The translations under genes and the position numbers were made by a program. Source: Eutreptiella sp. 'Long Island Sound 2002' (lineage: Eukaryota; Euglenozoa; Euglenophyceae; Eutreptiales; Eutreptiaceae). From it: a stretch of DNA of 64,000 nucleotides. The notes below the pieces were generated by a model. That model did not search any database. It was not told the DNA's origin and worked only from the letters and a program-made list of their open reading frames with translations. Numbering within the stretch: position 1 is the stretch's first letter; every line of letters starts with the position of its first letter. Where the stretch lies: the NCBI GenBank assembly GCA_964036045.1, contig OZ038382.1, positions 108,026,578-108,090,577 of the forward strand, written 5' to 3'. Shown in pieces: positions 56,561 through 64,000 of this stretch.

Positions 56561-59500
56561 TCATGGCCCCATGCCACGCCCATACGCGGCCGCACGCCGC
56601 ACTCCTGCGCGGCCCCACGCTGTTGCGCCCCTGCGCGGCCCCGCGCCGAGCCCCTTCACGGCTCCATGCCACGCCCATACGCGGCCGCACGCCGCACTCC
56701 TGCGCGGCCCCAGGGTGCTGCGCCCCTGCGCGGCCCCGCGCTGAGCCCCTTCACGGCCCCATGCCACGCCCATACGCGGCCCCACGCTGCGCCCCTGCGC
56801 AGCCCAAAGCTTCTGCGCCCCTACGCAGACCCCCGCTGCGCCCCATTCGTAGCCCCTCGCTGCACCCTGGCGCAGCCCCGTGCTGCTGCTCCCCTGCGCG
56901 GCCCCACTCTGCTGCTCCCCTGCGCAGCCCCGCGCTGCGCCCCTGCGCAGCCCCACAGTGCTGCGCCCCGGCGCCGCCCCACGCCGCGCCCCTGCGCAGC
57001 CCCACGCTGCGCCCCTACGCGGCCCCACGCTGCGCCCCTGCGCAGCCCCACGCTGCTGCACCCCTCCACGGCCCCATGCCGCGCCCATGCGCGGCCCCAT
57101 GCTGCGCCCCTGCGCAGCCCCACGCTGCTGCGCCCCTGCGCAGCCCCGCGCTACGCCCCTGCGCAGCCCCACACTGCTGCGCCCCTGCGCCACCCCACAC
57201 TGCTGCGCCCTTGCGCCGCACCACGCTGCGCCCCTGCGCAGCCCCGCGCTGCTCCCCTACTCAGCCCCACGCTGCGCAGCCCCATGCTGCTGCGCCCCTT
57301 CACGGCCCCATGCCGCGCCCCGGCGCAGCCCCACGCTGCTGCGCCCCTGCGCAGCCCCACGCTGCGCCCCTGCGCTTCCCCACGCTGCTACGCGCCTACA
57401 CGGCCCCTTGCCGCGCCCCCGCGCAGCCCCTTGCCGCGCCCCCGCGCAGCCCCACGCTGCGCCCCTGCCCAGCCCCCCGCTGCTGCGCCCCTACGCAGCC
57501 CCCCGCTGCGCCCCATTTGCGGCCCCACGCTACGCCCCGCCGCAGCCCCGCGCTGCTACGCCCCTGCGCAGCCCCACGCTGCTGCGCCCCTGCGCGGCCC
57601 CGCGCCGCGCCCCTTCACGGCCCCATGCCACGCCCGTACGCGGCTGCACGCTGCGCCCCTGCGCAGCCCCACGCTGCTGCACCCCTCCACGGCCCCATGC
57701 CGCGCCCATGCGCGGCCCCATGCTGCGCCCCTGCGCAGCCCCACGCTGCTGCGCCCCTGCGCAGCCCCACACTGCTGCGCCCCTGCGCCACCCCACACTG
57801 CTGCGCCCTTGCGCCGCACCACGCTGCGCCCCTGCGCAGCCCCGCGCTGCTCCCCTACTCAGCCCCACGCTGCGCAGCCCCATGCTGCTGCGCCCCTTCA
57901 CGGCCCCATGCCGCGCCCCGGCGCAGCCCCACGCTGCTGCGCCCCTGCGCAGCCCCACGCTGCGCCCCTGCGCTTCCCCACGCTGCTACGCGCCTACACG
58001 GCCCCTTGCCGCGCCCCCGCGCAGCCCCTTGCCGCGCCCCCGCGCAGCCCCACGCTGCGCCCCTGCCCAGCCCCCCGCTGCTGCGCCCCTAAGCAGCCCC
58101 CCGCTGCGCCCCATTCGCGGCCCCACGCTACGCCCCGGCGCAGCCCCGCGCTGCTACGCCCCTGCGCAGCCCCACGCTGCTGCGCCCCTGCGCGGCCCCG
58201 CGCCGCGCCCCTTCACGGCCCCATGCCACGCCCGTACGCGGCTGCACGCTGCGCCCCTGCGCAGCCCTACGCAGCCCCACGATGCGCCCCTGCGCAGCCC
58301 CACGCTGCTGCACCCCTCCACGGCCCCATGCCGCGCCCATGCGCGGCCCCGCGCTGCGCCCCTGCGCAGCCACACGCTGCTGCGCCCCTGCGCAGCCCCA
58401 CACTGCTGCGCCCCTGCGCCGCACCGCGCTGCGCCCCTGCGCAGCCCCACGCTGCGCCCCTACTCAGCCCCACGCTGCGCCCCTGCGTAGCCCCACGCTG
58501 CAGCGCCCCTTCACGGCCCCATGCCGCCCCCCGCGCAGTCCCACGCTGCTGCGCCCCTGCGCCGCACCGCGCTGCGCCCCTGCGCAGCCCCACGCTGCGC
58601 CCCTGCGCAGCCCCACGCTGCTGCACCCCTCCACGGCCCCATGCCGCGCCCATGCGCGGCCCCGCGCTGCGCCCTTGCGCAGCCACACGCTGCTGCGCCC
58701 CTGCGCAGCCCCACACTGCTGCGCCCCTGCCCCGCACCGCGCTGCGCCCCTGCGCAACCCCACGCTGCGCCCCTACTCAGCCCCACGCTGCGCCCCTGCG
58801 CAGCCCCACGCTGCAGCGCCCCTTCACGGCCCCATGCCGCCCCCCGCGCAGTCCCACGCTGCTGCGCCCCTGCGCCGCACCGCGCTGCGCCCCTGCGCAG
58901 CCCCACGCTGCGCCCCTGCGCAGCCCCACGCTGCTGCACCCCTCCACGGCCCCATGCCGCGCCCATGCGCGGCCCCGCGCTGCGCCCTTGCGCAGCCACA
59001 CGCTGCTGCGCCCCTGCGCAGCCCCACACTGCTGCGCCCCTGCGCCGCACCGCGCTGCGCCCCTGCGCAACCCCACGCTGCGCCCCTACTCAGCCCCACG
59101 CTGCGCCCCTGCGCAGCCCCACGCTGCAGCGCCCCTTCACGGCCCCATGCCGCGCCCCGGCGCAGCCCCACGCTGCTGCGCCCCTGCGCAGCCCCACACT
59201 GCTGCGCCCCTGCGTGGCCCCACGCCGCGCCCCCGCGCAGCACCACGCTGCGCCCCTACTCAGCCCCACGCCGCGCCCCTGCGCAGCCCCACGCTGCTGC
59301 GCCCCTGCGCAGCCCCGCGCCGCGCCCCCGCGCAGCCCCACGCTGCGCCCCTGCGCAGCCCCGCGCTGCTACGCCCCTGCGCAGCCCCACGCTGCTGCGC
59401 CCCTTCATGGCCCCATGCCACGCCCATACGCGGCCGCACGCCGCACTCCTGCGCGGCCCCACGCTGTTGCGCCCCTGCGCGGCCCCGCGCCGAGCCCCTT

Positions 59501-62500
59501 CACGGCTCCATGCCACGCCCATACGCGGCCGCACGCCGCACTCCTGCGCGGCCCCAGGGTGCTGCGCCCCTGCGCGGCCCCGCGCTGAGCCCCTTCACGG
59601 CCCCATGCCACGCCCATACGCGGCCCCACGCTGCGCCCCTGCGCAGCCCAAAGCTTCTGCGCCCCTACGCAGACCCCCGCTGCGCCCCATTCGTAGCCCC
59701 TCGCTGCACCCTGGCGCAGCCCCGTGCTGCTGCTCCCCTGCGCGGCCCCACTCTGCTGCTCCCCTGCGCAGCCCCGCGCTGCGCCCCTGCGCAGCCCCAC
59801 AGTGCTGCGCCCCGGCGCCGCCCCACGCCGCGCCCCTGCGCAGCCCCACGCTGCGCCCCTACGCGGCCCCACGCTGCGCCCCTGCGCAGCCCCACGCTGC
59901 TGCACCCCTCCACGGCCCCATGCCGCGCCCATGCGCGGCCCCATGCTGCGCCCCTGCGCAGCCCCACGCTGCTGCGCCCCTGCGCAGCCCCGCGCTACGC
60001 CCCTGCGCAGCCCCACACTGCTGCGCCCCTGCGCCACCCCACACTGCTGCGCCCTTGCGCCGCACCACGCTGCGCCCCTGCGCAGCCCCGCGCTGCTCCC
60101 CTACTCAGCCCCACGCTGCGCAGCCCCATGCTGCTGCGCCCCTTCACGGCCCCATGCCGCGCCCCGGCGCAGCCCCACGCTGCTGCGCCCCTGCGCAGCC
60201 CCACGCTGCGCCCCTGCGCTTCCCCACGCTGCTACGCGCCTACACGGCCCCTTGCCGCGCCCCCGCGCAGCCCCTTGCCGCGCCCCCGCGCAGCCCCACG
60301 CTGCGCCCCTGCCCAGCCCCCCGCTGCTGCGCCCCTACGCAGCCCCCCGCTGCGCCCCATTCGCGGCCCCACGCTACGCCCCGCCGCAGCCCCGCGCTGC
60401 TACGCCCCTGCGCAGCCCCACGCTGCTGCGCCCCTGCGCGGCCCCGCGCCGCGCCCCTTCACGGCCCCATGCCACGCCCGTACGCGGCTGCACGCTGCGC
60501 CCCTGCGCAGCCCCACGCTGCTGCACCCCTCCACGGCCCCATGCCGCGCCCATGCGCGGTCCCATGCTGCGCCCCTGCGCAGCCCCACGCTGCTGCGCCC
60601 CTGCGCAGCCCCACACTGCTGCGCCCCTGCGCCACCCCACACTGCTGCGCCCTTGCGCCGCACCACGCTGCGCCCCTGCGCAGCCCCGCGCTGCTCCCCT
60701 ACTCAGCCCCACGCTGCGCAGCCCCATGCTGCTGCGCCCCTTCACGGCCCCATGCCGCGCCCCGGCGCAGCCCCACGCTGCTGCGCCCCTGCGCAGCCCC
60801 ACGCTGCGCCCCTGCGCTTCCCCACGCTGCTACGCGCCTACACGGCCCCTTGCCGCGCCCCCGCGCAGCCCCTTGCCGCGCCCCCGCGCAGCCCCACGCT
60901 GCGCCCCTGCCCAGCCCCCCGCTGCTGCGCCCCTAAGCAGCCCCCCGCTGCGCCCCATTCGCGGCCCCACGCTACGCCCCGGCGCAGCCCCGCGCTGCTA
61001 CGCCCCTGCGCAGCCCCACGCTGCTGCGCCCCTGCGCGGCCCCGCGCCGCGCCCCTTCACGGCCCCATGCCACGCCCGTACGCGGCTGCACGCTGCGCCC
61101 CTGCGCAGCCCTACGCAGCCCCACGATGCGCCCCTGCGCAGCCCCACGCTGCTGCACCCCTCCACGGCCCCATGCCGCGCCCATGCGCGGCCCCGCGCTG
61201 CGCCCCTGCGCAGCCACACGCTGCTGCGCCCCTGCGCAGCCCCACACTGCTGCGCCCCTGCGCCGCACCGCGCTGCGCCCCTGCGCAGCCCCACGCTGCG
61301 CCCCTACTCAGCCCCACGCTGCGCCCCTGCGTAGCCCCACGCTGCAGCGCCCCTTCACGGCCCCATGCCGCCCCCCGCGCAGTCCCACGCTGCTGCGCCC
61401 CTGCGCCGCACCGCGCTGCGCCCCTGCGCAGCCCCACGCTGCGCCCCTGCGCAGCCCCACGCTGCTGCACCCCTCCACGGCCCCATGCCGCGCCCATGCG
61501 CGGCCCCGCGCTGCGCCCTTGCGCAGCCACACGCTGCTGCGCCCCTGCGCAGCCCCACACTGCTGCGCCCCTGCGCCGCACCGCGCTGCGCCCCTGCGCA
61601 ACCCCACGCTGCGCCCCTACTCAGCCCCACGCTGCGCCCCTGCGCAGCCCCACGCTGCAGCGCCCCTTCACGGCCCCATGCCGCGCCCCGGCGCAGCCCC
61701 ACGCTGCTGCGCCCCTGCGCAGCCCCACACTGCTGCGCCCCTGCGTGGCCCCACGCCGCGCCCCCGCGCAGCACCACGCTGCGCCCCTACTCAGCCCCAC
61801 GCCGCGCCCCTGCGCAGCCCCACGCTGCTGCGCCCCTGCGCAGCCCCGCGCCGCGCCCCCGCGCAGCCCCACGCTGCGCCCCTGCGCAGCCCCGCGCTGC
61901 TACGCCCCTGCGCAGCCCCACGCTGCTGCGCCCCTTCACGGCCCCATGCCACGCCCATACGCGGCCGCACGCCGCACTCCTGCGCGGCCCCACGCTGTTG
62001 CGCCCCTGCGCGGCCCCGCGCCGAGCCCCTTCACGGCTCCATGCCACGCCCATACGCGGCCGCACGCCGCACTCCTGCGCGGCCCCAGGGTGCTGCGCCC
62101 CTGCGCGGCCCCGCGCTGAGCCCCTTCACGGCCCCATGCCACGCCCATACGCGGCCCCACGCTGCGCCCCTGCGCAGCCCAAAGCTTCTGCGCCCCTACG
62201 CAGACCCCCGCTGCGCCCCATTCGTAGCCCCTCGCTGCACCCTGGCGCAGCCCCGTGCTGCTGCTCCCCTGCGCGGCCCCACTCTGCTGCTCCCCTGCGC
62301 AGCCCCGCGCTGCGCCCCTGCGCAGCCCCACAGTGCTGCGCCCCGGCGCCGCCCCACGCCGCGCCCCTGCGCAGCCCCACGCTGCGCCCCTACGCGGCCC
62401 CACGCTGCGCCCCTGCGCAGCCCCACGCTGCTGCACCCCTCCACGGCCCCATGCCGCGCCCATGCGCGGCCCCATGCTGCGCCCCTGCGCAGCCCCACGC

Positions 62501-63943
62501 TGCTGCGCCCCTGCGCAGCCCCGCGCTACGCCCCTGCGCAGCCCCACACTGCTGCGCCCCTGCGCCACCCCACACTGCTGCGCCCTTGCGCCGCACCACG
62601 CTGCGCCCCTGCGCAGCCCCGCGCTGCTCCCCTACTCAGCCCCACGCTGCGCAGCCCCATGCTGCTGCGCCCCTTCACAGCCCCATGCCGCGCCCCGGCG
62701 CAGCCCCACGCTGCTGCGCCCCTGCGCAGCCCCACGCTGCGCCCCTGCGCTTCCCCACGCTGCTACGCGCCTACACGGCCCCTTGCCGCGCCCCCGCGCA
62801 GCCCCTTGCCGCGCCCCCGCGCAGCCCCACGCTGCGCCCCTGCCCAGCCCCCCGCTGCTGCGCCCCTACGCAGCCCCCCGCTGCGCCCCATTCGCGGCCC
62901 CACGCTACGCCCCGCCGCAGCCCCGCGCTGCTACGCCCCTGCGCAGCCCCACGCTGCTGCGCCCCTGCGCGGCCCCGCGCCGCGCCCCTTCACGGCCCCA
63001 TGCCACGCCCGTACGCGGCCCCACGCTGCGCCCCTGCGCAGCCCTACGCAGCTCCACGCTGCGCCCCCGCGCAGCCCCACGCTGCTGCACCCCTCCACGG
63101 CCCCATGCCGCGCCCATGCGCGGCCCCGCGCTGCGCCCCTGCGCAGCTACACGCTGCTGCGCCCCTGCGCAGCCCCACACTGCTGCGCCCCTGCGCCGCA
63201 CCGCGCTGCGCCCCTGCGCAGCCCCACGCTGCGCCCCTACTCAGCCCCACGCTGCGCCCCTGCGTAGCCCCACGCTGCAGCGCCCCTTCACGGCCCCATG
63301 CCGCCCCCCGCGCAGTCCCACGCTGCTGCGCCCCTGCGCCGCACCGCGCTGCGCCCCTGCGCAGCCCCACGCTGCGCCCCTGCGCAGCCCCACGCTGCTG
63401 CACCCCTCCACGGCCCCATGCCGCGCCCATGCGCGGCCCCGCGCTGCGCCCTTGCGCAGCCACACGCTGCTGCGCCCCTGCGCAGCCCCACACTGCTGCG
63501 CCCCTGCGCCGCACCGCGCTGCGCCCCTGCGCAACCCCACGCTGCGCCCCTACTCAGCCCCACGCTGCGCCCCTGCGCAGCCCCACGCTGCAGCGCCCCT
63601 TCACGGCCCCATGCCGCGCCCCGGCGCAGCCCCACGCTGCTGCGCCCCTGCGCAGCCCCACACTGCTGCGCCCCTGCGTGGCCCCACGCCGCGCCCCCGC
63701 GCAGCACCACGCTGCGCCCCTACTCAGCCCCACGCCGCGCCCCTGCGCAGCCCCACGCTGCTGCGCCCCTGCGCAGCCCCGCGCCGCGCCCCCGCGCAGC
63801 CCCACGCTGCGCCCCTGCGCAGCCCCACGCCGCGCCCGTGCGCGGCCCCATGCCGCGCCCATGCGCGGCCCCACGCTACACTCCTTCGCGGCCCCACGCT
63901 GGACCCCTGCCCAGCCCCGCGCTGCGCCCCTGCCCAGCCCCAC
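56561..63943. repeat. Higher-order satellite repeats with ~2.84- and ~2.53-kb periods
   Basis: The same long variant order recurs at offsets 2,844 bp (56561 to 59405) and 2,531 bp (59405 to 61936). The block seen at 54841-55095 recurs at 56751, 59595 and 62126 (offsets 1,910, 2,844 and 2,531). The 313-bp difference between the two long periods matches an extra internal 313-bp unit (58464-58763 versus 58777-59076). Confidence 0.85.
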
Positions 63944-64000
63944 GCCGCGCCCCTGCCCAGCCCCACACTACTGCGCCTCTGCGCAGCCCCACGTTACTCC

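Larger units (their letters stand above)
50689..64000. repeat. C-rich satellite (23/26-nt units), >13.3 kb, open at the window end
   Basis: The core unit is CTGCGCCCCTGCGCAGCCCC plus ACG (23 nt), alternating with a 26-nt form with an extra CTG. Each has a central CTGCGCAG palindrome and C4 runs. Frequent variants change CAG to CGG, CACG to CGCG or CATG, and CCTGCG to CATGCG. The basic unit has no stop triplet on either strand, so frames of up to 2,122 codons (55751-62119, +) arise and are not evidence of a protein. The right edge is beyond the window. Confidence 0.97.

Noticed and set aside
55751-62119. 2,122-codon open frame and many other long frames in the satellite
   Set aside because: The basic 23/26-nt unit contains no stop triplet on either strand, so long frames appear on both strands in every region. 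No start context or domain.
50689-64000. CRISPR array
   Set aside because: The repeats are contiguous 23/26-nt units with no unique spacers, no cas genes, and a eukaryotic setting.

Overview
The window is nuclear DNA of a GC-rich, repeat-laden eukaryote, most likely a protist or alga with a large genome. The evidence is a GT-AG spliced histone acetyltransferase gene, LINE-type retroelements, tRNA-derived SINE-like elements, cut-and-paste transposons and kilobases of satellite. No sequence here fixes the lineage. I see no bacterial operon structure, no dinoflagellate spliced leader and no organellar genes.

The one host gene I recognise with confidence is a MYST-family (ESA1/TIP60-type) lysine acetyltransferase on the + strand. 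Three exons carry the C-terminal half of the catalytic domain: 469-690, 1391-1544 and 11407-11645. The splice phases agree (phase 0, then phase 1). The last intron is 9,862 bp and holds a decayed reverse-transcriptase element (2151-4379), a tRNA-like SINE head and a tandem pair of SINE-like units (4581-5322), and a 1,258-bp element with hAT-like ends carrying a Cys-rich ORF (7330-8587).

From 11.6 to 47.6 kb the sequence is a graveyard of mobile elements. It holds a LINE 3' fragment between two (CA)n tracts (12.9-15.5 kb). A ~0.5-kb inverted repeat with T/G-rich minisatellites follows (19.5-21.7 kb). Next come minus-strand transposon ORFs, including a PWWP-like domain (22.0-24.6 kb), and then + strand ORFs of unknown type (25.9-28.3 kb). 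A non-LTR retrotransposon with AP-endonuclease and RT domains lies at 28.3-33.5 kb. An 807-bp tandem duplication lies inside another minus-strand transposon (36.5-39.6 kb), followed by a ~4.1-kb DNA transposon with long terminal inverted repeats and palindromic subterminal repeats (39.8-43.9 kb). Last is a broken ORF pair resembling a 2-oxoglutarate dioxygenase fold (46.0-47.6 kb). In-frame stops in these genes are mostly explained by C-to-T change at CAG, CAA or CGA codons.

The right third is satellite: ~750 bp of (ATACT)n (47.8-48.6 kb), a proline-coding-like GC-rich stretch with no recognisable gene (48.6-50.7 kb), then more than 13 kb of a C-rich 23/26-nt satellite running off the window end. 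It has higher-order repeats of about 1.9, 2.5 and 2.8 kb. Its long open frames on both strands follow from the repeat lacking stop triplets and are not evidence of genes.
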